64,000 nt of DNA, from assembly GCF_003144115.1 (NCBI RefSeq), contig NW_020312002.1, positions 414,859 to 478,858 on the forward strand. Direction: 5' to 3'. A model generated the notes under the pieces. That model did no database searches and had not been told where the DNA came from. It saw only the letters and a list, made by a program, of their open reading frames with translations. The number at the start of each line of letters is the position of its first letter. Positions within the stretch are counted from its first letter, which is position 1. The position numbers and the translations under genes were made by a program. This DNA comes from Tilletiopsis washingtonensis. Its lineage: Eukaryota > Basidiomycota > Exobasidiomycetes > Entylomatales. Positions 30,792 to 43,510 of this stretch are shown here, one piece after another.

Positions 30792-33700
30792 ATGAGCGCC
30801 AAGTCGCCGCGCTCGCCCACCGCCGAGTCTGCGGGCGCCTCCAAGCGCCGCCCGCTCAAGCCCAGCGGCGGCCGGCGCAGCGGTGCCAGCGGCCTCGGCG
30901 CCAAGCTCGGTGCGCCGCGCCGCAGCAGCGAGAGTCTCGGACAGGAGTCTGCCTCGCTCGACGCCTCGCCGCCGACGGCGGGCGTGTGGACGAACGCACG
31001 CGCGCCGCGCACCAAGCGCTCCTTCGACCTGCCCAGCGCCTCCTCGTCCATCGACAGCGACATGACGGCGCCGCGCGGCTCTGCCAGCGATCTGGCCAGC
31101 ATGGGCGCACCCTCGCCCAGCAAAACGCCGCGCAAGCTGCTCATGCCCACGATCCCGACGCGCCGCGCCTCGAGCAACGAGGCGCAGCAGAGCGGCACCG
31201 ACGGCGGCAGCTCGTCGCCCCTGGAGAAGAAGTCGAATATCCAGTCGATTGCCTCGGCCATCGCGGCGCGTGCCACGCTCGTCGCGGCCGAGAACGCAGC
31301 GAAGCGTGCAGAGGCCGAGCGGCTCGCGGCGCTGGCTGCGGCAGACCCGCAGCCGCCGGCGGAGAGCGACGCGGCGTCTCCGCTCGCCTCGCAAGATGCC
31401 GTGTCGCAGGCTTCAGTGTCCGAGGCTGCGAGCACGCCGCGCGCAACGACGCTGCCGCTGCAGGAGGCCGCAGCGCCGGCGCTGCTGCCCTCGCTGAGCA
31501 CCGGCAACGCGGCACGGCAGAGAGACAGCGTGCTGTCGCAGGACAGCTCGCGCTGGAGCCGCAGCGAGCTGGCCGACTTTGGCCACCTCACCAGCCACGT
31601 CGACTTCAGCGGCATCCTGCCGGAGGACGAGAACGAGTCGGGCATGGAGACGATGCGCCCGGACGCCGACGTGCCTAGCGAGTCGACATCCGAGCGCATG
31701 AGCGGCTCGGCGCACAGCCATGCGTCGCACTTCAGCACGCCCAAGCTCGTCTTCCACGACTCTGAGTCGCACGAGCCGAGCAAGCGCAGCTCTGCTGCCT
31801 CGAACGACTCGGCACAGGTCGCCTACATGCGCGAGGAGAAGGAGCAGCTCGCCTCGCCTGCCTCGGTGTCGTCGCTTGCTGGCCTCGGCATCGGCGGCGC
31901 CAGCAACATCATGCCGGCGCAGTCGAAGGTCGCATCCGGCATGCCCAACAGCGCATCGTTGGCCAGCATCTCGAGCTTCCAGACTGCGCACGAGGACGCG
32001 CCTGGACCCAGCAGCCGCTCTGTGACGTCTCCAGCGTCGCCGCAGACGCCGGCGCTGACGAGCGAGATCACTGCCAAGCTAGCCTCGCCAATCGGCAGCA
32101 TTGGCAAGAAGAGTCGGCCGGCCGCACTCGCACTGGATGCGAGCCCCGCCAGCCACTCCTACTCGAACTCGCCCGGCATCTCTCGCGGCCTGCCCAGCCC
32201 GATCGCACGCGGCAAGACTCCGCCGCCGACAAACCCGCCCATGGAGCCGCTACCGCCGCTGCCGACGACGCCCTCGGGCGTGTCGAGCGCGCGTCTCAGC
32301 AAGGGCTCCTTCACGAGCCAGTCGCGCAGCAACTCGCTGCACCGACTACGTCTCTCCAGCGATGCCTCTGACCCATCACATGGCGCGGGCAAGCGCAGCT
32401 CCGGCGACAGCACCACGTCTGCCCCTGCTGCTGCTGCTGCCGGCCTGCGCTCTCCGCCCGTTCTGTCCTCCTCGGCCGGCAACTCGCCCTCAGAAGCGAC
32501 GCCTTCATCCTCCTCAGCGGCGCTGTCGCGCGCGACCGGCTCAATGAAGAGCAAGGCATCTACCGCCACCGCGAGCTTCGTCGCTGCACACCACATGCAG
32601 ACGCACGCTGGCGCAGAGCACGCTGAGGCACTGCTGAAGCGTATCGAGCCCGAGATGTCATACAACGACCGCCGCGCCTCGCTGCGTGCCGCCGCCAAGC
32701 AGCAGCAACCGCAGCAGGTGTCGCCCTCTCAGGAGATTATGCTGGAGGAGCCGAGCCGGGACGACGAGCGCCGCATCAGCGCAGGCAGTACCTACTCTAC
32801 CGAGTCGGCCGCTGTTGGCGCTGGCCAGGATGCCGAGGAGCTCGGACATGTGCGCGAGGAGGCTGAGGACGAGGAGGAGGAGACTGCTGTGCTCAAGACT
32901 GCCACGCGCCATGATCCCCCGGCGGCCCCGGCAGCCGGCTCCAGCGGGCCCACTAGCTCGCCGCAGCGTCTGTCGGCAGTGCGCGTCGACTCTGCGCCCG
33001 TGTTGCTCAAGGCCGCAAAGGTGGCCGCGTCGCGTACACTCTCGCCCGGTCGTGCGGCCTCAACAGCGGAGCAAGGCAAGACTTCTCCGTCTGCGGCAGC
33101 AGCTTCGAAGGCTTCGCCTGCTGAAGGCGACGCTGCAGAGGCGTTCGCCACGCCCGGCACGACGCCTACGCCTGGACAGGAAGCGCGCGCGGCTGCTCCG
33201 GACGAGCAGAGCGCCTCGGTCGACTTGACCTCGGTAGACACGACGTCCTCCTCCGTCATGCCTGCGTCGACGGTTGACGAGGCCGCGGCGTCTACAGACA
33301 CAGCTCTCGCTGTGCCGACAGCCGACGAGGCGCCAGCACCGGCAGGCTCGGCCCTGCCCGCGAGCAGCAGCAAGGGCGACAGCTCGCTGTCTCACGCTGC
33401 AAGCTCGCTCTACACGCCCAGCTCGGAGGTCAGCGAGGCGCGCCTCTCGTACCTCAGCTCTGAGGACCAGCGGCAGACCTCTATGCAGTCTCGTCGCGGC
33501 GAGATGGAGGCGGAGCGCAGCGCCTCCAAGCCCGGGAGCCTTGAACGGATCAAGCGCGCGGAGGGCCGCTTCTCGGGCGCCTTTGGCGGTGAGTGTGGCT
33601 GCAGCGCGCAGAGGATGCGCATCCGCTGACCACGTGTGGCTCTCAGAAATCGCCACTGCCTTCAAGCAGCTGCAGTCGGAGAAGCGCGCGCTTGAGGTCA

Positions 33701-35667
33701 TTGTCCGCGAGACGACGCCCCTCGCGGGCATCAACGACGGCGAGGGCCTGGGCCGCTACCTCTCCACGATGTCGCAGAAGCTCGAGCTCAGCTCCGCCGA
33801 GATCCGCAAGCTGCTCGACCTGCTCGACCAGCAGCGCACGGTCATGGACTACATGCTCGACACGCACCAGCTCGAGCTCGACACGGCCGACGACGACAAT
33901 GACGATCTGCGCGATGCGCTCGCCGTCGCCCTCGAGCACGCCGAGACGCACGAGGACTCTGCGCGCAGGCTTGGCGAAGAGCTCGAGCAGGCCAACCTCG
34001 CGGCACAGAGTGCGCGCACAGACGCGCAGAAGGTCCGCACGCGCCTTGCCGACGAGGAGAACCAGCGCGAGCGCGCTGTTACGCTGCTGCGAGCTGCGCG
34101 CGACGAGCTGCAGAAAGCCGAGCGCGAGCGCAAGGAGGCGCAGCAGCGCCACCTCAACTCGGAGCAGGAGGCCTCGCACGCGCGCAGCATGCTCAGCTCG
34201 CTGCAGGAGCAGCTCACGCTCGCGACGAACCGCCTCGACTCGGACACGGTGCAGCGCAACCTCAGCAATGTCGGCCTGCGTGACGAGCTCGAGGAGGAGC
34301 ACGCGCAGCACATCAAGGAGCTCACCGAGGAGCACGAGACGCAGTACTCGGAGCTGCAAGAGCGCCTCGCCGCTGCCGAGAAGGAGCTCGACAAGGCTCG
34401 CGTCGCCGGCTACACCGAAGGCGCCAAGGTCATCGACCCGCGCGACGAGCAGATCAAGGCTCAGGCTGCGCAGCTCGAGCGCGTGTACGATGAGATGGCC
34501 GACGCCATGTCGGACAATGTGCTCGCGCGCAAGCGCATTGCCGAGCTCGAGGACCAGATCCGCGGGCGCGGCGACATTGGCCTGCTGAAGCGCCAGTTCC
34601 TCGAGGCGCAGCAGCGGCACGAGGCACGCAGCAACGAGCTGCACAAGCAGCTCAAGGAGGCGCAGCGCGCGCACGAGATCTCGCGCGCCGACATGCAGAA
34701 GACGCTGCAGCTCACCTCCTTTGTCAACGGGGCTGACGGCCAGACCGCCAAGCAGCTCGTCGTCGCCCGGCGGCAGCACGACGAGGCGCGCGCGGCGCAG
34801 AAGCAGGCCGAACAGGACCTGCAGAAAGCGCTCGCCGACCTCAACGCTTTGAAGGAAGCGGCCGCGTCGCAAGCCGACGCGAGCAAGCGCGCGGACGAGA
34901 AGGACGTCGGCGACACGTCGACATCCTCAAGCCCGCCAAACGACGGTGCCGCGCAGAGGCTCGCCGAGGTCGAGCGCGAGCGCGACGACATGCTGCGCCG
35001 CATGCAGCAGCAGGAGAAGGACATCGCCGAGCTGCGCGCCGCCATCGCGCTGTCGGCCAACAGCCCTAGCGAGCTCAAGACGAGCGACCCGCTGCAGCGT
35101 TCGGCCAACGTGGGCCGCGAGACGCAGGTCTCGGCGCTGATGACGCAGCTGGCCGAGCAGCGCGCACGCGAGACGCAGATCCGCTCGGCGTACAAGCAGG
35201 CGCGCGACGAGCTGCGTAAGATCCAGTCGGCCCAGTCGTCGGACCGCAAGCGCCACAACGCCAGCCTGAGCTACCTCGCAGGTGCCACCGGCATTCCGCA
35301 CTCCGGCTCGATGAGCAGCATGGACGCCGCATCGCCCTCCACCTCGTATGCGCCGAGTTCGCGCTCGTCGACCATCAACGGCAGCGGCAAGAAGCTCAAG
35401 CGCCTCAGTCTGCCGCTTGCCGCGCATCCGGCCAGCCCGGGCTTCGCCTCGACGGCGGAGGGCTTCTCGCTGCGCCCGGACACGGCCTCGGGCGCCATCG
35501 GCGGCGGCCGCTTCAACCGCGCGCCGTCCACCGAGCTCGGCCACGGCATCGGCCAGGACAGCCCAAAGAGCCTCAGCTCCGTCGACGGCCGCGGCGAGTC
35601 CTGGGGCTCCAGCTCGTCGGCTGTCGCCGAGCAGGACCACGAGGACGAGGAGGAGCTGTCTCCCTGA
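30792..35667 (+). CDS. Large Ser-rich coiled-coil protein, function unknown
   Basis: Two exons, 30792-33588 and 33647-35667, encode 1605 residues. Residues 1-930 are disordered, rich in Ser, Ala, Pro and Thr with many SP/TP and RRxS-type sites, as in cell-cycle or polarity scaffolds. Directly after the intron a compact block (near 935-1010) reads FKQLQSEKRALEVIVRETTP, then YLSTMSQKLELSSAEIRKLL and DQQRTVMDYMLDTHQLEL; this looks like the conserved core. From there to about residue 1450 heptad-rich coiled coil continues (many Glu, Gln, Leu, Ala, Arg), including KELTEEHETQYSELQERLAA. The tail is Ser/Gly-rich and ends in an acidic EDEEELSP. It may be related to fungal septation or polarity coiled-coil proteins such as Uds1, but I cannot confirm this. 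Confidence 0.7.
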
Positions 35668-35850
35668 TCGCACCTCAACACCTTTCGACTTCTTCGGCTC
35701 GCCCTGCGACACGCCTCGCGCTGTCCGAGGCTAGCCAGCGGCGCGTCCGCTTTTGCCCTGCTTCCTTTGCTACTCTCGTCTCCATCACATGTATCCTCGG
35801 ACTGTGCATCTGCTGCTTCTCCTGCTCTCTCGAAATGGTGACATTCTCCA

Positions 35851-38364
35851 TCAGGCATGCACAGAGGCCTCGCGTGACTTCGCAGCGCCGCCAGCCTTGG
35901 CCTTGACTTTGCTCGGCGGCAGATCGAAGACCGTCTTGCTGACGTGCTCCGGCTTGCGTCCTGTGCGCCGCAGAAAGCCGAGCGCCGCCAGCTCCGAGAC
36001 GCTCTGTGCGAAGCGCGCCTGCGTCTCGTCCTCGTCGACCTCGGCGTGTGCGCCGTCGCGCTGCCGCGCTTGTGCCTCGATGCCCTGCGCGAAGGCATTG
36101 TACCAGTCTGCCAGGTTCAGCAGCCGGCCGGCATCGCGGTACAGCACGTAAGCGCGACAGACGTCGGGCACGTCTGCGACAGCCTGCGCTCTTTGCAGGG
36201 CAGCGCGATCCTCGTCCTCGTCATCCTGCGCGTCGTCCGCTGAAGAGAGGCCGGACTCGAGAAACGCCCACGGATCATTGAGTGCCGCGAGCAAGATCGC
36301 CCGAGGCGCCGGCTCAAGCAGCGAGGCGATGGCGCCTGCATCGTCGTATACGAAGATCTCAGCGAACGCCAGCTCGTGTGGGGCAACACACAGGGTGCTG
36401 CGGAGAGAGAGTCAGCACAACTCCTCGAAGGTAGAACAGGCCGGACTCACTGCAACGAGCGTCGGAGCCAAGCCACGAGCTCCTTCTTGGCGTCCGAAAG
36501 GCTCTCTTCGCGTACGAGCTGGCGATGAACGCGCTCAACGCGCCCCTCTTCGCCATCAACGTCCATCGCCTCGTCCTTTTGCTCGCCCAGCTTGGCCTGC
36601 CACTCCTTTGCCTCTTGCGAAAGCCATGCCGGGCCATGCTCGCGATGGATCAGGCCATCCAGCTCGTCCAGCGCCGAGAGCAGCCGCGCGAGAGGGGCGG
36701 CATGCAGGGCAGAGCACAATGTTGAGATGAGACTGGCGATGCTGCCGCTCAGCAGAGCGCTCCAGAGCTGTCCAGGCCTCGGACGAGCGGCCTGCCCGAG
36801 CTCGAGCTTCGAGTCCAGCGCTGCGATAGCTTGTAGACCGAGATTACGGGTGCGCGTCGCGCTTCTCTGCGCCTGAGCTACCTCGCTCATCGTCGCCAGC
36901 AAATGCTCGTCCGAAGTGAGCAGCAGCTCGAAGTGTGCGCGAGGATGCAAGTCTACCGCAGAGCTTGGCCGCGGCGGCACGCGTCCGTGGCTCTCCACAG
37001 CGCTGAGGAGTAGCTGGCGCAGCCGAGCATAGAATGAAGGCGTGAAGGCGTCGGCTGGCGGGATGCTTTTACAGAGCAGAGTTGAGAACGGATCGGCCGA
37101 AAAGTGATCCAAGACAGCAAGCTACACAGGGGGTCAGCGACGTACAAGCTGGGCTGCGCACAGCGGGTACTGACCTGCAGAGCCCGCCAGACGCTCTCGA
37201 CGCGGCCGTCAACGTCGTGGAAGCCTCGCTCGATCTGCTCCCACAGCGTCGGACCCAGCCATATTGGCGGGACGTGATGCTTGTTCATGTGCAGCTACGC
37301 GAGTCGTCAGTTGGGCGGGCAGGCTCAAATGATCGACTGATGCCTCACCTGCAGCGTGATGCTGTCCCACGTCTCACTCGTCGTCGGCAGGGTGAACGAC
37401 TGGATCTCGCACAGCTTGCGCACAGCAGCCGGCAGGGGGAGCGCCTCACCCAGGCTGCCGATGCCGCTCGCCTTCGTCGAGCCGCGTTGCGACAGTGCAG
37501 GAGCCGAGGGCAGCCAGAAGAGCAGGCAGACGCGTGTGCCTGAGCCGCGCGAAGCGGACGCCAGCGACGTGAGAAGATCTTGTAGCGCAGCTGGCGGATG
37601 CGAGGGCAGCGCAGGTAGAGAGACGAAGAGCGTCTCGACTAGAGCAAGGAATCAGCTAGGCTGCTGCAGCTTGCGCCGCGCTCACTCACTGCCGAGCTGC
37701 AGCAGGTCATCGATTCCCTCCTCCTTGCGCTTCCCCTGAGCGACGCTCTCGTTGCGCCGCAGCGTGATGTCTCGCCGAGCGCGGCGCAGCAACAGGCTCT
37801 GTGCCGAGTGCAGCGAGTCGTACTCGCTTGCAGCCAGCTCGACGAAGACGTTGTTTTTGCTCTTGCCGAGCAGCGCCGTGCTCAAGCGTGCGGGGAGAGA
37901 GGCATGCCGTGCGCTACCGAGCAGCGCAGCAGCCGGCAGCGGCGCTGCGCCGGGCAGCCAGAACGTCTCGGCTGCTGGCGCAGCCCATGTCTTGAGCCCG
38001 GCCAGAAGCGGCGCATACAGAGCGTCGAGTGTGCGCTGGTCGCGACTGTGAGCAGGGCCGCAGCTATGCGATACACGCGCGGCGTCTCACCTCGAGTGCT
38101 GCATCCAGCGCGGCGGCAGCCAGTGCATGCGCCTGTCGCCGCAGCTGTGCCGGCAGTGGCGAGGTCTCATAGCCGGACAGACATGGGAAAGCTCCCGCTG
38201 GCAGCGAGGCGGAGGCGCTGCTGGACGATGCGGCCTGCGTCGGCACGGGTCCGCACGGGATCGTGAAGCATGCCTGGGTTGGAGGATCAGCGACTGCGCC
38301 GCCGCGGCCAGGACTGAGGCATGCGCACGCGTGAGAGGTCGTCGAAGTCGTCGGCAGTATTCAT
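35851..38364 (-). CDS. ORC3: ORC3, origin recognition complex subunit 3
   Basis: Subunit of the six-protein ORC that marks replication origins and loads MCM helicase. Seven exons: 38364-38329, 38273-38091, 38035-37690, 37638-37349, 37294-37175, 37121-36451, 36397-35851, total 730 residues (human 711). The first exon encodes only 12 residues. Near the N-terminus is ACFTIPCGP; the middle has FVELAASEYDSLHSAQ, LPTTSETWDSITLQ and SIASLISTLCSALHAAPLA, and the last exon has IFVYDDAGAIASLLEPAPRA, DVCRAYVLYRDAGRLLNLAD and LAALGFLRRTGRKPEHVSK, matching the Orc3 pattern of a PR-containing segment, a W-Y-N-F helix and a C-terminal winged helix with a basic GFLR...TGRK turn. Assignment is from this C-terminal pattern and overall length. 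It is head-to-head with LYS1. Confidence 0.8.
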
Positions 38365-38539
38365 CGCGGCTGCGCTGCGCTCCGTGGCCGACGAGTGAGG
38401 GAGCGAGACGGGGGGCAGGCGACGGGAAGGCGGGGGTGAGGATGCGGTCGAGAGGGAGGCAGCGTTGTGCCGCGGCCCCACTCCCCCGCTCGGCCAGCTG
38501 CTCCACCTCGGAGCGCGGCACGTGCGCCCTCCGCCCAGG

Positions 38540-38549
38540 TGACTCGGGC
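38540..38549 (+). promoter_or_regulatory. Gcn4/Cpc1-like site upstream of LYS1
   Basis: TGACTCGGGC contains the TGACTC core of the general amino-acid control element (consensus TGASTCA), 169-178 bases before the LYS1 ATG. The identical ten-base word lies on the coding strand upstream of TRP2 at 60206-60215. Function is inferred. Confidence 0.45.
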
Positions 38550-38564
38550 GCGCGCCGAGGTTGT

Positions 38565-38588
38565 ATTGCGCCCGTGCTTGGGCGCAAT
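38565..38588. repeat. Perfect 9-base inverted repeat in the ORC3/LYS1 promoter
   Basis: ATTGCGCCC, a six-base spacer, then GGGCGCAAT. The arms are fully complementary. It lies 130 bases before the LYS1 ATG and about 200 before the ORC3 ATG. It could bind a dimeric regulator or form a hairpin in a leader RNA. Confidence 0.7.
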
Positions 38589-38717
38589 GTCGGCATTACA
38601 AACTCACGCGCGCCGACTACACTTTCTTGCCGGTGGGGCCGGCAGTCGAGTCTTCCTGGAAGCTCCGAGGCCTCTCTCACCACCACCTCACCCATCATCC
38701 CCCTCGCCCTGCCCAGC

Positions 38718-40256
<1,539 letters not shown>

Positions 40257-41336
40257 ACGGCAAGCTGCCAAAACGAAATAGAGCCTCGAGAGATCTGTGA
40301 CCGCTCCTGCGAGAGGGTGATGATGCTTCGCCTGGAACAATCTGAGACTCTCGGCGCGTCCATGACCCCCTGAGGCCCCTGGGGTCGTCTCGCTGCCGCC
40401 TCGCTCGCCGCTCGGTCCCGGCATCTATATGCGTCCATGCTGCATGGCTTGCGAGATGACGCATCGCCTGCATCATGTGCAAGGCCGTCAGTGTGCAGAG
40501 AGAAGGCTATCTGCCGGTGAGCAAAAGCGAGAGGGGTCCAAGTCTCGCCGTGCGCCTCAAGGGGCGGATGCGGGCGGACGAACTCGCGGCGCTGCGCCAG
40601 AGGAGCGGCGCGATTGACCTTGCATCCCTCCGAGCCGCCGGGGCCGTCGCAGCGAGCGAGCGAGCCCAACCTACTCCATCTCGAGCAGCTCGCTGTCCCT
40701 CTCGCTTGTCCAAAGAAGCGGCAGCGCGGCGCTGCAGGGTGCAAGCGTGTGCCAGGCGCCCTCGGAGCCGCTCGGGTTCTGCGCAGATGATCGGCGCTTC
40801 ACGTCACGGCACCACCCGAGGCGCGCGCGCGCGCGAGGTGTCGCTTGACCTCCTTCTCGCTCACTGTGCTCCGCTGCGCCCGCATGTGCAAGAGTGTCTG
40901 GGCGACAAGGACTCCGCAGCGTGCACCCTGCATGCTCGCTGGCTGAGGATCGTCGAGGAGCGAAGCTGGCCCTTCGCAGGCAGAGCGACATTTTTGCCCC
41001 AACTCACAGCGCGCGGCGGCAGCGAGATGGAGGCGAGGCGCGCACGCTGCGCACGGCGCACCGAGCAGCCGGGATGCAGGCACGGGAGCAGTGTGCGGGT
41101 TGCGGCGGTGGCGCGCATAGCGGCTGTGCGGCCGTGGCGGGCGGGGCCGTCGGACACAGGCGCCGTGCCTGCTCCTGCCGCCGTGCGGGTGGCCGAGCGC
41201 GAAGAGCTGCAGCCGAGCACGGCCGCTCTGCTGGCGCCGCTCCGAGAAGGCCCAACTCCACCGGGCGCCGCTCCTGCCTCCTCACCACCACCCCACACCA
41301 CACGCACCGCCTACCCCACCACCTCACATACTCATC
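40257..41336. promoter_or_regulatory. FBA1 promoter region and LYS1 3' region
   Basis: These 1080 bases precede a gene expected to be very highly expressed. The last 60 bases (about 41276-41336) are almost free of G and rich in CA and CT, a leader type common at abundant fungal mRNAs. An alternating GC run lies at 40821-40835. An open frame of 370 codons crosses the FBA1 start in another phase and is a composition artefact. Confidence 0.5.
40821..40835. repeat. Alternating GC dinucleotide run
   Basis: Fifteen bases of uninterrupted GCGC, a sequence able to adopt left-handed Z form, about 500 bases upstream of FBA1. An ACGTCA word sits 20 bases before it. Confidence 0.6.
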
Positions 41337-42784
41337 ATGGGTGTCCTCGATGTTGTCCCCGCTGGGTGAGTGCCGCATCGCATGCCGCGCTCGGCCTGCT
41401 CCTGCTCCGGCTTCGCGCCGCTGCGTGCACGGCCAGCTCTGCGTTGCTTGGTGCTCAGCAGCTGATCCTTGTGCTCAGCGTTGTTGACGGCAAGGACGTC
41501 TACAAGGTGAGCACTGCGAGCTGCACCACTTCGCACGCATGCGCTGACCCCCTGCCCAGCTGTTCGACTACTGCCGCGAGAACGTGAGCCGCATCGATGC
41601 GTCCCTCCCGCTTCTCTCGCTCATGCTCTCTGCAGCACTTCGCCATCCCCGCCTTCAACGTGACGTCGTCGTCGGTCGCCAACGCCGCCATGGAGGCGGC
41701 GCGCGATGCCAAGTCGCCCGTCATTCTGCAGGTCTCGCAGGGCGGCGCCGCCTTCTTCGCCGGCAAGGGCCTCGCCAACGACAAGCAGCAGGCGTCCATC
41801 GCCGGCGCCGTCGCTGCCGCCAACCACGTGCGCGCCGTCGCCGAGTCGTACGGCATCCCCGTTGTGCTGCACTCGGACCACTGCGCCAAGAAGCTGCTCC
41901 CGTGGTTCGACGGTGCGTGAACGCAGTGTGGGGGCAACCGACGCAGCAGTGCTGACGCGCGCACGCAGGAATGCTCGAGGCTGACGAGGCCAACTTCGCC
42001 AAGGAGGGCAAGCCGCTGTTCAGGTGAGCGCTGCCGCGTGTGGCTCGCGCCAGTGCCGCGCGCTGACTGCTCTGCAGCTCGCACATGCTCGACCTGTCCG
42101 AGGAGACCAAGGAGGAGAACATCGAGACGTGCCTCAAGTACCTGCCGCGCATGGCCAAGATCGGCGTGTGGCTCGAGATGGAGATCGGCATCACCGGCGG
42201 CGAGGAGGACGGCGTGAACAACGAGAACGTCGACAACGCCTCGCTCTACACGCAGCCCGAGGACATCTGGGACATCTACCGCCAGTTCAGCGAGGTGACG
42301 CCCAACTTCTCCATCGCGGCCGGCTTCGGCAACGTGCACGTGAGTGGAGATTGCGCGCAAGTGGAGCGCGAAGCCAGGCACTGACACGCGCGGTCCTGCA
42401 GGGTGTGTACAAGCCCGGAAACGTCTCGCTGCAGCCCGACCTGCTGCGCAAGCACCAGGACTACGTGCGCGAGCAGCTCAAGAGCGACAAGGAGCTCCCG
42501 GTGTGAGTAGGCGCCCGGCCTGCGTGCGCGCAGAGGACGCGCGCTGACCTGTCGCAGCTTCCTGGTCTTCCACGGCGGCTCGGGCTCGGAGAAGCACGAG
42601 ATCACGACGGCTGTCAAGAACGGCGTCGTGAAGATGAACGGTGAGCAATTGCGCGCGCCCCTTGAGCTCTCACGCCTGTGCTCACCGTGCCGCGCCAGTC
42701 GACACGGACACGCAGTTCGCGTACCTCGAGGGCATCCGCGACTTTGTGCTGAACAAGAAGGACTACCTCATGAGCCAGGTCGGC

Positions 42785-42828
<44 letters not shown>

Positions 42829-42916
42829 GCGCGTGTGGGTGCGCGAGGGCGAGAAGACGATGTCGAAGCGCTGCAAGATTGCCTTCGAGGACCTGCTCTC
42901 CGCCGGCCAGCTCTGA
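41337..42916 (+). CDS. FBA1: FBA1, class II (zinc) fructose-bisphosphate aldolase
   Basis: Cleaves fructose 1,6-bisphosphate to dihydroxyacetone phosphate and glyceraldehyde 3-phosphate in glycolysis. Nine exons: 41337-41365, 41479-41506, 41560-41583, 41636-41912, 41969-42023, 42078-42339, 42402-42502, 42558-42640, 42699-42916, giving 358 residues, the yeast length. The first three exons are only 29, 28 and 24 bases. Zinc and catalytic residues are in place: VVLHSDHCAKK, GFGNVHGVYKPGNV, VFHGGSGSEKHEI and KMNVDTDTQFAYLEGIR. The N-terminus reads VVDGKDVYKLFDYCREN then FAIPAFNVTSSSVANAAMEA. All eight junctions keep phase, and codon use is extremely biased to C- and G-ending codons, as expected for an abundant enzyme. 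Confidence 0.97.
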
Positions 42917-43510
42917 GCGCCCGATGCGCCTCGGCTGTTGCGTCTCTGCCCCATCTCTGCGCTGTGCCAGATGAGCGCGTGTGCGCATGGGCGCGCGTGT
43001 CATAATTGAAACCGTTCACTGGACCTGCGTATCGGGGCACTGCTGCGATGATGACGGCGATGCAACAGGCCCCCTGATGGTGCCGGTGACTCGAGCTCTT
43101 GCCCGAGCGCGTGAAGTGATGCGCTGGAGGGAGATAGGAGAAGCGGATGCCGTGGGAACAGCTGCGCCGAATCACGTGCGCGCGCCTTGCGGAGGCAGCC
43201 GGAGGCCTCACGCCTGTCAAGGCGCGCCAAGCCTTTCGGCGTGCCTGCCGCTGCCGCTGCCTCCGCTCGGCGGCTCCGGGGCAGGAGCACAGCCAACGCT
43301 GCACAATCGTCCGATGGTGACGCTCTCCGCAAAGAGAGGAGGTGCGGCGACACTGCCGGAAGGGGCGCAGGGCGCCGGCAGAGGAGCATGGCCGAGCTCA
43401 CGTGGGGCGGCCGGATCGGCTGAGGACCGCACCGGCCCCCTCACCTCTCCACCGGGTCTGCCTCTCTCACCCCTCTCGCACTCCCCGCAACCACCTCCTG
43501 AGCGTCCGGC
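42917..43510. promoter_or_regulatory. FBA1 3' region and ZIP transporter promoter
   Basis: The 594 bases hold one 3' end and one promoter. A TGACTC core occurs at 43087-43092. I found no zinc-responsive element of the ACCTTNAAGGT type. The final 70 bases are CT-rich. Confidence 0.45.

Larger units (their letters stand above)
38365..38717. promoter_or_regulatory. Divergent ORC3/LYS1 promoter
   Basis: The 353 bases between the start codons hold a TGACTC core (38540-38545) and a perfect 9-base inverted repeat (38565-38588), listed separately. No TATA box was seen. Confidence 0.55.

Noticed and set aside
30161-31783. Open frame of 540 codons on the minus strand opposite the coiled-coil gene
   Set aside because: Shadow of the Ser/Ala-rich coding frame; no motif.
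38327-38332. ACGCGT at the ORC3 start as an MluI cell-cycle box
   Set aside because: It overlaps the exon 1/intron 1 junction of ORC3 downstream of the ATG, so it is more simply explained by the Arg codon and the GTGCGC donor.
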